DNA of 64,000 nucleotides from CAYGZQ01 sp964354375 [NCBI: uncultured Planctomycetota bacterium] (lineage in GTDB: Bacteria > JAJVIF01 > JAPKYR01), in assembly GCA_964354375.1 (NCBI GenBank), contig CAYGZQ010000004.1, forward strand, positions 45,497 through 109,496, read 5' to 3'. Under the pieces are notes generated by a model. The model was not told the DNA's origin. It searched no databases and saw nothing but the letters and a program-made list of their open reading frames with translations. This document shows positions 26,051 through 34,556 of this stretch, in pieces. The translations under genes were made by a program, and so were the position numbers. Numbering within the stretch: the stretch's first letter is position 1; every line of letters starts with the position of its first letter.

Positions 26051-27558
26051 CGAGTTTCAACCCCTCCCGACTGAGGAAGCCTGTCGCGGGGCAGGCCCTG
26101 GTAGCGCATGACGATCAGGCAGAGTCCGAACAACAGCAATGTCAGCGCATAGGCGCCCTGCGATCGAATTAACATATTGTTTGTGTGGATAACCGGCAGC
26201 ATCGCGATTATCGCCGCAAACGTCCCTATCACCCATCCACGGTCGGGCGGGTCGAGCTTTCTTTTCAGCAGCATGATGCAGGTGACGTATATGCCGAGGA
26301 AAAACGTCAGAAGCACGCCGATGCCGATCACGCCCATCTTGTACCAGTACCATACATAGGCGGAGTGGAGGTACAGCTCGACCCTCGCGTTTTTCCTCGG
26401 GTTGAAATTCTTGGCGATGAGCGACCCCGGACCGTACCCCAGCACGGGCTGTCGCATGGCTTCCTCGACCGCCTTGTCGGTCTCGAGGACCCTGAACTGA
26501 ATGCTCGTTCCTCCCGCTCCCACATCCAAAGCCTGGTTGATTCTCTTGACAAGCGCAACATTGAAAGTCGTGCGAGCCACCGGCACCGTCGCGATCGTTA
26601 TCCCTCCGATCAACAGAACCGCCGCCACAAAAATGAGGAGGCTCCTGATCCACTTCCAGCGCTTTCCCCTCTCCACAAGAAGCGTGGCGATGATTATGGC
26701 GATCAGCGTTCCTCCGATCGCGCCCCGGAACATCGAAACAACCACCCTCGCGAGACTCAGGAAAAAGGCGAACTGGTAGAATCTCTTCCTGCTCAGGCTC
26801 AGGTTATCGTCGTACGTGAGAATCATCCCGAGGAGCGGGACAAGGAAGAAGTTGAAGTCGTAGGGCCCTGTGCCGTAGCGGACCGCCGCGATGCCCACGT
26901 AGCCGTTGCGCCACGGCTGGCAGGCCAGGTTGTACGCCCACAAGGGCAGAAGAATGAGAATATTGAGAATTATGAACCAATCAAGGAAATAGTATCTCGA
27001 TTCGCGCGCATCGCCCTCGCTCGAAAGCACCCTCCCCAGGATCACGATCCCTGCGTAGATGCACATCGGGAGGATGTCCATCGAGTACTCCATGAGATCG
27101 TTCCCGTACAACATGCTGATCGGAAGGTACGAAAGCGCAGCCAGCAGAGGTATCAAAAGCGCCCATTCCAGTCCCGTCAGCGGACTGATTCTCCTGCGCC
27201 GGACGCTCTCCCTGGCAAAGTAGGACAGAAGCAACACAGCGTAGACAATGAGCACGCCCCAGGCGAACCACTGGGTCTGCACAAGAAACGGGACACCGGT
27301 GAGATCGTTCTGTTGCGCGGTATCCGCAAGGGCATTGAGGGTATTGACCGTGCTCTCGATGAAGAGCAGCACCATTGCGAACACGAGACCGTATCGGGGC
27401 CGGAAGAACGCGAGCGCCAGGACCCCGATGCCGCCGATAACGCCCACCGCGTAGCCGATGTCCTTGCGGTCGGTTACGAGGTAGAAAATGACAAGGGCGA
27501 TAATCAGAAGGGGTATCTCAAACCAGGTGAGACGGCGACGCACAACGGAAGGATTCAC
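26047..27558 (-). CDS. O-antigen polymerase/ligase-like membrane protein (Wzy/WaaL type)
   Basis: 503 residues from GTG 27558, with AAGGTGA 6 bases upstream. About 11-12 transmembrane segments surround a large periplasmic loop (~330-390) that contains QPVLGYGPGS, the Wzy_C signature region. It probably polymerises lipid-linked repeat units in the periplasm. The gene lies 6 bp after the chain-length gene and overlaps the flippase gene, giving the standard Wzz-Wzy-Wzx set. A ligase role cannot be excluded. Confidence 0.87.
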   Translation of the reverse strand: MNPSVVRRRLTWFEIPLLIIALVIFYLVTDRKDIGYAVGVIGGIGVLALAFFRPRYGLVFAMVLLFIESTVNTLNALADTAQQNDLTGVPFLVQTQWFAWGVLIVYAVLLLSYFARESVRRRRISPLTGLEWALLIPLLAALSYLPISMLYGNDLMEYSMDILPMCIYAGIVILGRVLSSEGDARESRYYFLDWFIILNILILLPLWAYNLACQPWRNGYVGIAAVRYGTGPYDFNFFLVPLLGMILTYDDNLSLSRKRFYQFAFFLSLARVVVSMFRGAIGGTLIAIIIATLLVERGKRWKWIRSLLIFVAAVLLIGGITIATVPVARTTFNVALVKRINQALDVGAGGTSIQFRVLETDKAVEEAMRQPVLGYGPGSLIAKNFNPRKNARVELYLHSAYVWYWYKMGVIGIGVLLTFFLGIYVTCIMLLKRKLDPPDRGWVIGTFAAIIAMLPVIHTNNMLIRSQGAYALTLLLFGLCLIVMRYQGLPRDRLPQSGGVETR

Positions 27559-27564
27559 GGCATG

Positions 27565-28986
27565 TCACCTTCCCATCGGCTTTCGGCGCCGAGCCGCGGC
27601 ATCAACCCAGAATATCGCAAAGACTCCGGCCCAGAACGCGATCGCGAACGTGCCGAGTGTCGCAACGAGCTTCCGGGGTCGAACCGCCTTGGTGGGCACA
27701 AGCGCCTCGTCGAGCACCGTGAACGGCGCTTCGTCGCGCATCTCCTGGATTCGCGCCTGCTCAAGCTCCTGCGTGATCACAAGGTAAATCGATTCCTGCA
27801 CGTCGCGGTTCCGCTCGAGCTCGATGAGCTGCCTTTCCTCAGGCGGAAACGCGTTCAGCTTCGCATCCAGCTCGCCCAGCACCTGTTTCGCCACATCGAG
27901 CTGGGCCTGGTAGGCGGTCGTCTCAACAAGAAGGCTCGCGACCGACGCATCATAATATCCGGAGAACTCGCGGTAAAGCTCTCGACCTATCGAATCGATC
28001 TGAGTGTTCAGAAGCACCATATCCGGGTTGTCCGGAGTCGCCCAGAGCATCATCTGCTGGCGTTTGAGTTCGAGGTCGCCGAGATCGCTTCTGAGCTTGG
28101 CGATCGCAGTGTCGCCGAGAGCGTCGATGGCGGGAACCGGCGGTTTCCCCTCGGGATTCTGTCCCGCCCTCAGCCATTCATAGTAGGCCTCCATGTCCAT
28201 CCCGGCCTGCTCCATCGCTTTCGCCTGGCTGAGGCTGCCCTGGTAGTCTATCTCCGCCTGCGCCACAAGAGTCTCGATGTCGGCATACGAAGATATTATC
28301 TGCGCCGCCTGCTCCTCCACCGACAGGATGCCGGTCTGTTCCTTTACACGTTCTATTTCCGCTTCCGCAGTCTGGAGATTTTCCTCGACCTCGGCCTGCC
28401 GGCCTTCCAGAAAAACCACCAGGTCGCTCTGCGTCGTCCGATTCACTTCGTTCAGAAACCCGAGGGTCTCGCTGATATAGGCGTTCGCGACATCGGCTGC
28501 GACAACGGGATCCGTGTGAAGAAACGTGATCTCGGCCATCCCCCGCTCTGCATCGTCCACTTTCACTCGTTTCTGCATGCGCTTGGCCATGGCGCGCAGC
28601 TTGTGCTCTTCGTCAAGACGCCCATCGTTGAGAATGTCCCGGTATGTCTGCAGGAGGTCGGTATTTTTTTCGGTCTTGAGGTAGTTATAGACGCGGAGGG
28701 CGAGTGTGCGGCTCTCGATAATGGCGATATGGTTGTAGAGGGTGGGCGTAGTCTCGAGAAGCCTGCTCATACCGCTGACCGGCAGGTCCATCTCGCTGAG
28801 ACTTCGCCGCATGAAAGACGCGGATTGCTTGAGAGGGAAAATCACGGTCGCATTTCCCTCGTAGACCGGGGTGAGAATGAACAGGACAAGAATGAGGGCG
28901 ACCAGAGTGGGGATCAGGGTGATGACGGCCAGCAACTTCCAGTGGCGGACAAGGACGGCAAAGTAACTCTCGACGGGCTTATCCAT
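27565..28986 (-). CDS. Polysaccharide chain-length determinant (Wzz/GumC type)
   Basis: 473 residues from ATG 28986; an in-frame ATG at 29061 overlaps the promoter and is rejected. The N-terminal transmembrane helix (KLLAVITLIPTLVALILVLF) is followed by the Wzz domain, a long periplasmic coiled coil (~150-400, e.g. EIERVKEQTGIL, EERQLIELERNRDVQES), and a C-terminal helix (KLVATLGTFAIAFWAGVFAI). A proline-rich PTKAVRPRKL motif precedes that helix, as in PCP proteins. There is no cytoplasmic kinase domain. As first gene of the operon it is placed to control the length of the polymer. The leader is about 40 nt and has no clear SD. Confidence 0.9.
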   Translation of the reverse strand: MDKPVESYFAVLVRHWKLLAVITLIPTLVALILVLFILTPVYEGNATVIFPLKQSASFMRRSLSEMDLPVSGMSRLLETTPTLYNHIAIIESRTLALRVYNYLKTEKNTDLLQTYRDILNDGRLDEEHKLRAMAKRMQKRVKVDDAERGMAEITFLHTDPVVAADVANAYISETLGFLNEVNRTTQSDLVVFLEGRQAEVEENLQTAEAEIERVKEQTGILSVEEQAAQIISSYADIETLVAQAEIDYQGSLSQAKAMEQAGMDMEAYYEWLRAGQNPEGKPPVPAIDALGDTAIAKLRSDLGDLELKRQQMMLWATPDNPDMVLLNTQIDSIGRELYREFSGYYDASVASLLVETTAYQAQLDVAKQVLGELDAKLNAFPPEERQLIELERNRDVQESIYLVITQELEQARIQEMRDEAPFTVLDEALVPTKAVRPRKLVATLGTFAIAFWAGVFAIFWVDAAARRRKPMGR

Positions 28987-29032
28987 AGGCGAACACTGCC
29001 GCAAACGGGAGTTCGAAACCCGGTTTGGACGG

Positions 29033-29061
29033 ATTATAAGGCCGGGTTGGGGCAATGTCAA
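29033..29061 (-). promoter_or_regulatory. Perfect consensus sigma70 promoter of the polysaccharide operon
   Basis: On the minus strand: TTGACA (29061-29056), a 17-bp spacer (29055-29039) and TATAAT (29038-29033), all exact. A T-run precedes the -35. It is the only strong promoter I see for the ten genes down to 13726. Confidence 0.9.
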
Positions 29062-29134
29062 AAAAGCTGATGTGTGAGGGAGGGAGACCGGACAAGTTTG
29101 CGTTTATTTCAAGGATATTAAGTTAAAACTGCGG

Positions 29135-29140
29135 TATAAT
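29135..29140 (+). promoter_or_regulatory. -10 box upstream of the FN3 lipoprotein
   Basis: TATAAT with no recognisable -35. It would give a ~145-nt leader containing small GC-rich inverted repeats (gccgtttgcggc and others). Confidence 0.45.
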
Positions 29141-29291
29141 GCCGTTTGCGGCAGGCTACCGTCCTGCGTTTGCCGGTTCCGGATGTGGTCGCCGACGGGT
29201 GTCGGCCTGTTGACCGCTTCCGGGGAATTATGATAGCCTGTTTGTCGAAAGCTCGCTTTTGCCCGCGCGACGCGGGCCTATGGAGGCCAAG

Positions 29292-30371
29292 ATGAGACTC
29301 CTTTATTCTATTGTGCTTGTGGCCATGTTAACGGTCGCATCGATCGCCTGCAACGGCGGCGATGGCGCAGCGCCGACTACCCCGACCTATCCCGCGGGAA
29401 AGCCGACCGGGGTCACGGCCGAGGCCGGCAGCCGCTCTGCGACCATTAGCTGGAATTCAGTCAGCAACGCGGCCGGCTACTATGTCTATATTTCCAGTAA
29501 CGGCATCGACTTCCAGAGATGCCCCGGTGGTCTGATCACGACCACCTCCTTTTCCATTTTCACCTTGAACAACGGGCAGATTTACTACTTCGGAGTCTCG
29601 GCAGTTGGAAGCGGAGGATGGGAGACCTCGATCGCCTATCCAGGTGGAGCCCCCAACGCGGTACCTGTGGTCCCCAAGGTGACTGAGCCTGGGAAGCCCG
29701 GCTACGAGGGCAACCCGCCCGACCCGCCAGCCGATCTGCAGGGCACCGCCAAAGACTCCGCCGCCGAGCTCGAGTGGTCTGCGTGCACCACTCAGGACTT
29801 CTCATTTTATCGGGTCTACCGCTCGACCAGCACGTATGTACCGTATGTCTGGACCATGGTCGCCAACAATTGGACGGACCTCGAATTCAGGGAGGTCAAC
29901 CTTAACAACGGGCAGTTGTACAGGTACGAGGTCACCGCTGTGGATACCGAGAATCTTGAGAGCCTGCCCTCGAACATAGTCAAGGTGACTCCGCAGGACT
30001 TCGGGCCGGAAATCCTCCAGAACGTTGACATATTCGTGAACCCCGGACGCATAACCCTCGAGTGGGATATCCCCCTGGACACCGACATCGCCAAGTACGG
30101 GGCCGAGAGGGTGGAGGGCATCGATCCCGGAACCGGTGCGCAGATAATCGTTCGATACGAGATCGCCAAGCCGACGCAAACTGAAGACAACCCGCATGTA
30201 TATGCAAGCGGCCTCGTGAAGGTCTGGGTCGATCTTGAGCGCGAGCGGATCGTGATTCTCGATAACACAGTAGTCGTCGGGACCACGTACACGTACCGCC
30301 TCGCGGCAATCGATCTTGCCGGCCAGGAAGGTCCTCCCGCAGTCATTACGGCTCCCATTCCGGTCCCCTGA
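29292..30371 (+). CDS. Lipoprotein with fibronectin type III domains
   Basis: 359 residues from ATG 29292, with GGAGG five bases upstream; the first ATG (29259) lacks an SD. The lipoprotein signal ends at Cys20 (VASIAC). Residues ~32-115 form an FN3 domain (PTGVTAEAGSRSATISWNSV ... GYYVYIS ... YYFGVSAVG). Residues ~140-230 form a second (PPADLQGTA ... ELEWSA ... YRVYRS ... YRYEVTAVD). A third, more divergent one follows (ITLEWDI ... YTYRLAAIDLAG). Such lipoproteins bind proteins or glycans at the cell surface. The gene stands alone, with a terminator after it. Confidence 0.88.
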   Translation: MRLLYSIVLVAMLTVASIACNGGDGAAPTTPTYPAGKPTGVTAEAGSRSATISWNSVSNAAGYYVYISSNGIDFQRCPGGLITTTSFSIFTLNNGQIYYFGVSAVGSGGWETSIAYPGGAPNAVPVVPKVTEPGKPGYEGNPPDPPADLQGTAKDSAAELEWSACTTQDFSFYRVYRSTSTYVPYVWTMVANNWTDLEFREVNLNNGQLYRYEVTAVDTENLESLPSNIVKVTPQDFGPEILQNVDIFVNPGRITLEWDIPLDTDIAKYGAERVEGIDPGTGAQIIVRYEIAKPTQTEDNPHVYASGLVKVWVDLERERIVILDNTVVVGTTYTYRLAAIDLAGQEGPPAVITAPIPVP

Positions 30372-30400
30372 TTCTCTCACGGACCGACAAATGAATCCTC

Positions 30401-30424
30401 AAGGCGCCGCGAGGCGCCTTTTTT
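30401..30424 (+). terminator. Rho-independent terminator
   Basis: aaggcgcc (30401-30408) pairs with ggcgcctt (30413-30420), loop gcga, then TTTT. Confidence 0.9.
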
Positions 30425-30459
30425 GCGTCGCCGGGTTTCCACTTCCATGCCCGCTTACG

Positions 30460-30465
30460 TATAAT
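30460..30465 (+). promoter_or_regulatory. -10 box ten bases before a start codon
   Basis: Exact TATAAT. The expected transcription start falls ~4 nt before the ATG at 30476, so there is no room for an SD. No good -35 is visible. Confidence 0.55.
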
Positions 30466-30475
30466 TGCCTCTTCG

Positions 30476-31426
30476 ATGGACCTTTCGCTGCCCGCAATAT
30501 ACGCGTCCGCACTCAAGGGCGTCAGAACCACCCTGCTGATCTACCTTCTTCTTGCCGTGTGGGGCCTGGTCGGTGTCATCGTGATCATGGTCCTCGGAGT
30601 CATCGGGGCGATGGTCCTGACAAGCACACTCGCGTTTTCCGCCCGCGGCTCCAACGCGGCCAGCACCGCCCTGTACGTCTCCTCCGCATACATCGGCATC
30701 GTGGTCATGGTCGCGGGCATCCTGTCCGCCACGGGCCGTGCCGGTCTTCTGTCTTACGGCGCCAGGATTCGCAGAGGAGAAATCCCCGGCGCACTCGACT
30801 TCTTTCGCGGCATAATTCGTTTCACCCTGCCCCTCTTCGTCGGCGGAGTCGTGGTCGGCATGCTCACGGCGATACCGATCCTGGCATTCCTGCTGATCGT
30901 GAAAAACAGCCTCTCGGGAATGCTCCCCGACATCTTCACCAGCGGCTGGAACTACGGTCGCGCGCTCGAATTCATCGGTCGCACATGGAACACCCTGATG
31001 ATCGTCGGGATATTCCAGCTCCTGATTTTCTTCTGGATTTCCCCCTGGGACGAGATGCTGGTGCTGTACAAGCTCAGCTACCCCGAAGCTCTCGTGCGCA
31101 GCTTCGCGTTCGTATTCAGCAGGCGGCATTTTTCCCGGGTTATCAAGCTCATCGTCGCCAATGTCCTCATCGGGCAACTGGCTCTTCTGCTCACGAACAT
31201 CGGAGTCCTGGTCGATGGATTGAAGACCGGACCCGGCTACGCGTACCTCGCGGTCCTGCTGCACGCGTCCGGAAGCAACTACACGGCGATCCTGCAGGCT
31301 TTGCTGATCCCGTTCTACGCATACACGCAGCTTTTTCTCCTCCCCTGGCCGGAGACGCAGGAGGACGCCGCTCTGGCGTCCGATCACGTTCCCGAGATCG
31401 CGTCCGACATGCCTGTGACGATATGA
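30476..31426 (+). CDS. Multi-pass membrane protein of unknown function
   Basis: 316 residues with about six transmembrane stretches, for example TTLLIYLLLAVWGLVGVIVI, LPLFVGGVVVGMLTAIPILA, MIVGIFQLLIFFWI and VANVLIGQLALLLTNIGVLV. The topology recalls the six-helix 'glycerophosphodiester phosphodiesterase membrane domain' type of proteins, but I see no defining motif. It has no SD, and a -10 box lies just upstream. The leucyl aminopeptidase gene follows 37 bp downstream. The function is unknown. Confidence 0.8.
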   Translation: MDLSLPAIYASALKGVRTTLLIYLLLAVWGLVGVIVIMVLGVIGAMVLTSTLAFSARGSNAASTALYVSSAYIGIVVMVAGILSATGRAGLLSYGARIRRGEIPGALDFFRGIIRFTLPLFVGGVVVGMLTAIPILAFLLIVKNSLSGMLPDIFTSGWNYGRALEFIGRTWNTLMIVGIFQLLIFFWISPWDEMLVLYKLSYPEALVRSFAFVFSRRHFSRVIKLIVANVLIGQLALLLTNIGVLVDGLKTGPGYAYLAVLLHASGSNYTAILQALLIPFYAYTQLFLLPWPETQEDAALASDHVPEIASDMPVTI

Positions 31427-31463
31427 ATCTGTCTGCAAAATGAAAAACGAGAGGATATAGAAC

Positions 31464-32969
31464 ATGACTTTCACCGCCAAACTCCATTCCGAAAATCTTC
31501 TCCAGGCCGCGTATCCCGTTCTGGTCGCTCCCATTTTTGAGGAGGAGCCGTTGTCGCAGTCCCTGAGGGAACTCGACAAGGCCTGGCGCGGCGCCGTCTC
31601 GAAGGTATACAAGAGCGAGGTCCTGTCGAAGGAGGGCGAGGTCTATGTCATGCCCAGTCCTCTCGGAAAGGGCATAGAGCATCTCGCCTTCGTGGGTATG
31701 GGGAAGAGCGCGGACTGCGACACGGACGCCGTCAGGCGCGCGGCGGGTTCCGCTGCAGGGTTTCTCAGAAAGAGGAACTTCCCGCACATAGTCTTTCTTG
31801 TCGAGCCGTTCGTGCCGCAGCAAGAGAATCTGGAGACCATCGCGATGGCCCTGATCGAGGGCGCTCGCCTCGCCTCATACTCATTCGACCGGTTCAAGTC
31901 CGAGAAGGACCCTCACGTCCTGACAAACGCCGAGCTTCATCTTCCAAGGGGCGCGAATGTGAAGGGACTTGTTCCCGCATTGGACAAAACCCTCACTCTG
32001 ACCACCTCGACCCTTCTCACGCGCGACTGGGCCAATACGCCCAGCAACAACGCCACGCCGACGGACCTGGCGCAGCTCGCAAAGGACATCGCCAAGGAAG
32101 CGGACCTGGGTGTGCGGGTGCTCGACGAGAAGGAATGCGAGAAACTCGGAATGGGTGCATTCCTGGGCGTCGCACGGGGAAGCCGACAGCCGGCCAAATT
32201 CATCGTCCTCGACTACAAGCCCCGAAAATACTCAAAGACCATGTGCATGGTCGGCAAGGCGCTGACGTTCGATTCCGGAGGGATAAGCATCAAGCCCGCA
32301 CTGGATATGCACGTCATGAAGGGCGACATGGGCGGCGGTATGGCGGTGATCGCCGCAATGCGCGCACTTGGGATCCTGCAACCCGAGAGAGTCCGCGTCA
32401 TCGGAGTAGTGCCCGCCTGCGAGAACATGCCGGGCGGAAACGCGATGAAACCCGGGGATATAGTCCACACGCCCAGCGGGCTAAGTATAGAGGTCCAGAA
32501 CACCGACGCAGAGGGCAGGCTGGTCCTGGCCGACGGACTGGAGTACGGCCGAAGAGAATATCAGCCAGACGCGATCATCGACGTCGCCACCCTGACGGGC
32601 GCCTGCGTCATTGCGCTGGGCGAGCGCGTCGCGGGCTTCTGGAGCGACTTTGAGGAGCTCGCTTTCCCGATGCTCCGAGCGTCGCAGGTTACGGGCGAGA
32701 GAGTATGGCGGATGCCCCTGGTCAAGGACTACGATGAATTTCTCAAGAGCGATGTCGCGGACACGAGAAACATCGGCAAGAGAGAAGGCGGCGCGATTTT
32801 CGGCGCTCTCTTCCTGAAAAAATTCGTCGGCGACACACCCTGGCTGCACCTCGACATCGCCGGACCGTTCTGGTCAAACGAAAACCAGCCGTACATCCCC
32901 AAGGGCGCGACCGGCTTCGGCCCGAGGCTCCTGTACCATTTCATCACCGACTGGGTTGAATCGTCTTGA
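31464..32969 (+). CDS. pepA: Leucyl aminopeptidase (M17)
   Basis: 501 residues, the normal size. M17 enzymes are two-metal aminopeptidases that form hexamers in the cytoplasm and clear peptides. The C-terminal catalytic domain shows KALTFDSGGISIKPALDM (metal- and substrate-binding Lys/Asp) and the signature NTDAEGRLVLADGL with the catalytic Arg. GDMGGGMAV and VPACENMPGG are also family blocks. The N-terminal domain is the variable macro-like one. A GAGGATA SD stands before the ATG. Some PepA proteins also bind DNA; that is not indicated here. It converges on the gene at 32994. Confidence 0.96.
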   Translation: MTFTAKLHSENLLQAAYPVLVAPIFEEEPLSQSLRELDKAWRGAVSKVYKSEVLSKEGEVYVMPSPLGKGIEHLAFVGMGKSADCDTDAVRRAAGSAAGFLRKRNFPHIVFLVEPFVPQQENLETIAMALIEGARLASYSFDRFKSEKDPHVLTNAELHLPRGANVKGLVPALDKTLTLTTSTLLTRDWANTPSNNATPTDLAQLAKDIAKEADLGVRVLDEKECEKLGMGAFLGVARGSRQPAKFIVLDYKPRKYSKTMCMVGKALTFDSGGISIKPALDMHVMKGDMGGGMAVIAAMRALGILQPERVRVIGVVPACENMPGGNAMKPGDIVHTPSGLSIEVQNTDAEGRLVLADGLEYGRREYQPDAIIDVATLTGACVIALGERVAGFWSDFEELAFPMLRASQVTGERVWRMPLVKDYDEFLKSDVADTRNIGKREGGAIFGALFLKKFVGDTPWLHLDIAGPFWSNENQPYIPKGATGFGPRLLYHFITDWVESS

Positions 32970-32993
32970 GTCCCGCACAAACGGCGCGATCGG

Positions 32994-33755
32994 TCACCCG
33001 TGCACTTTCCTGATAGTCAGCTCCCAGCGGGCTCTTTCGATCATCTCGTTCAGGCTGTCGTACGTTGCGTCCGGAGGATGGGTCGTGCCCGACCCCATGC
33101 AGAGACGGAAGCCATGGTCAAGGCGTTCGAAGCCGACCACTTTCGCCAGGTCGGTCATAAGAATGCCGAAGCGCTGGTGGCTGTTCGCCCCATCGATTTC
33201 CTGATATGCGTAATTGAAGCGCGAACCCGTCACACGGACACAGCGCGCCGGCTCCCCGGTCTCGAAGACCTGCAGAACCCAGCCGATGGTTTCGTATACC
33301 GGACGGGTGGTGTAGGTGAACGAATAGTCTCTGTATGCCTGCCAGCTCTCGACGCGCTCCCTGTCTCTTGTCACCTCAACTTTCTCCTCGACCCATCCGG
33401 CCTGCAGGAGCGCGATCGATCCCGACTCGATCACTCTTCTGCTCTCATCCCTGTCGACAATCTCAAAGCCGCTTTCGACCACCCCTCCATTGTGCACCCT
33501 TCGCGGCGGTCCGAGCGTAACGGTGTCCTCATCCGCCACAAGACCCGCAGGGTACCCGCGCTGGATTAGAAACGCCCCCAGGACCTCCGCCTGCGACCGC
33601 TCCAGTCCCTCCCACACGATCCCCTCCTGCCTTCGCAGCCTCGTGTACGCGTCCTGCACGTGAACGCCCATGAGCTCGGCGACTTCCTTCCCCAGCTCAA
33701 GGTGCGGAAGTCGCTTGTAGGATTCCAGAAGTACCGAGTACGTGTTCACTTTCAA
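32994..33755 (-). CDS. Conserved-looking hypothetical protein, coupled to an isochorismatase-like gene
   Basis: 253 residues from a TTG (33755) whose TTGA overlaps the TGA of the upstream gene; a GTG at 33749 is an alternative. The N-terminal ~80 residues are helical (LPHLELGKEVAELMG ... SQAEVLGAFLIQRGYPAGLV), like small domains that flank bacterial proteins with peptide-binding folds. The rest mixes beta strands (YRDYSFTYTTRPVYETIGWVLQ; ARCVRVTGSRFNYAYQ). There is no signal peptide or membrane helix, and no known catalytic motif. The family is not recognised. Coupling to the hydrolase suggests shared expression. Confidence 0.75.
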   Translation of the reverse strand: MKVNTYSVLLESYKRLPHLELGKEVAELMGVHVQDAYTRLRRQEGIVWEGLERSQAEVLGAFLIQRGYPAGLVADEDTVTLGPPRRVHNGGVVESGFEIVDRDESRRVIESGSIALLQAGWVEEKVEVTRDRERVESWQAYRDYSFTYTTRPVYETIGWVLQVFETGEPARCVRVTGSRFNYAYQEIDGANSHQRFGILMTDLAKVVGFERLDHGFRLCMGSGTTHPPDATYDSLNEMIERARWELTIRKVHG

Positions 33756-34423
33756 AAGACGTCCGCTGCATCTTCAGATTTCAGAACGACACCGAACCCG
33801 AAGGCGGTATTGAGGAGGGTCGCGACGTGCATCTCCTCGCTTGCGGTCGCCGTTGCGTCGGCAACGAAAAAGACCCTGAAATCGCGCATGAATGCGTCCC
33901 TCGACGTCGTCTCGCAGCAAAGGTTGGTCATCACGCCGGTGACGACAAGGTCCCTGACCTTACGTTCGTCCAGAATCCGTTGAAGGTCCGTTCCGTGGAA
34001 CGCGCTGTACCTGTTCTTCCGGAGGACAATGTCGGTCGGCTCAGCGCCTAGCGACTGATGGATCTCGCTGTCCCATGTGCCCTCGATTATGGCCCCGGCC
34101 CACCATTCGCCAAGCATGCCCGTGTCGCTCAGGTCCTTCTTGTGCATGTGACGGGTGAATATCACGGGACGTCCGGCTTTCCTGAACACGTCGCACAGCC
34201 TCCGCACATTCCGAAGAATGCCTGCGCCGGTCGGTTGCGGCGACGCGACAAAGAAGTTCTGGCAATCTATGACCAGAAGCGCCGAGTCCCGCGGGACAGG
34301 CCTCCAGTCGCGACGATTCGCCGACGCGATTCTCTGAAGCCACCCTGCAACACGGGCGTCTATCTCTTCTGATGTCATGTCGAGAACCACAGGCGCAATG
34401 GGTCCATTCGGGATGTTTTGCAT
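33752..34423 (-). CDS. Isochorismatase-like cysteine hydrolase
   Basis: 223 residues from ATG 34423; the longer frame from 34468 runs through the promoter. The catalytic triad is visible: Asp in LLVIDCQNFF, Lys in VLRKNRYSAF, and Cys in GVMTNLCCETTSRDA preceded by the cis-peptide VTGV. Members cleave amide or ester bonds (nicotinamide, N-carbamoyl compounds, isochorismate); the substrate is undetermined. TATAAT lies only six bases before the ATG, which predicts a leaderless mRNA. It diverges from rpsB. Confidence 0.9.
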   Translation of the reverse strand: MQNIPNGPIAPVVLDMTSEEIDARVAGWLQRIASANRRDWRPVPRDSALLVIDCQNFFVASPQPTGAGILRNVRRLCDVFRKAGRPVIFTRHMHKKDLSDTGMLGEWWAGAIIEGTWDSEIHQSLGAEPTDIVLRKNRYSAFHGTDLQRILDERKVRDLVVTGVMTNLCCETTSRDAFMRDFRVFFVADATATASEEMHVATLLNTAFGFGVVLKSEDAADVF

Positions 34424-34429
34424 GGACGA

Positions 34430-34435
34430 ATTATA
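34430..34435 (-). promoter_or_regulatory. -10 box of the isochorismatase-like gene (leaderless)
   Basis: TATAAT on the minus strand; six bases separate it from the ATG at 34423, so transcription should start at or next to the A of the ATG. Confidence 0.6.
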
Positions 34436-34455
34436 TAATAATGCTGCGGCACTTG

Positions 34456-34485
34456 TTGACATCCCCATGCCGGTTTCGATAGAAT
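34456..34485 (+). promoter_or_regulatory. rpsB-tsf promoter
   Basis: TTGACA (34456-34461), an 18-bp spacer and TAGAAT (34480-34485). It sits back to back with the divergent -10 at 34430-34435. Confidence 0.75.
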
Positions 34486-34492
34486 GATTTTT

Positions 34493-34511
34493 CGCGCCTT
34501 GGCGCGTTTTT
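34493..34511 (+). promoter_or_regulatory. Hairpin plus T-tract in the rpsB leader (possible attenuator)
   Basis: cgcgcc (34493-34498) and ggcgcg (34501-34506) form a short GC stem followed by TTTTT. It lies at the predicted transcript start, before the SD AAGGAGGT (34541-34548). It could attenuate rpsB or be a marginal terminator-like fold. Confidence 0.4.
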
Positions 34512-34556
34512 CGTGTGCCCGGGCGACTACTCGCGTGACCAAGGAGGTCCGACTAG

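Noticed and set aside
26185-29070. 961-residue open frame on the plus strand opposite the Wzy/Wzz genes
   Set aside because: It is antisense to two recognisable membrane proteins, has Arg/His/Asp-rich composition typical of antisense frames in GC-rich DNA, and has no SD or homology pattern.
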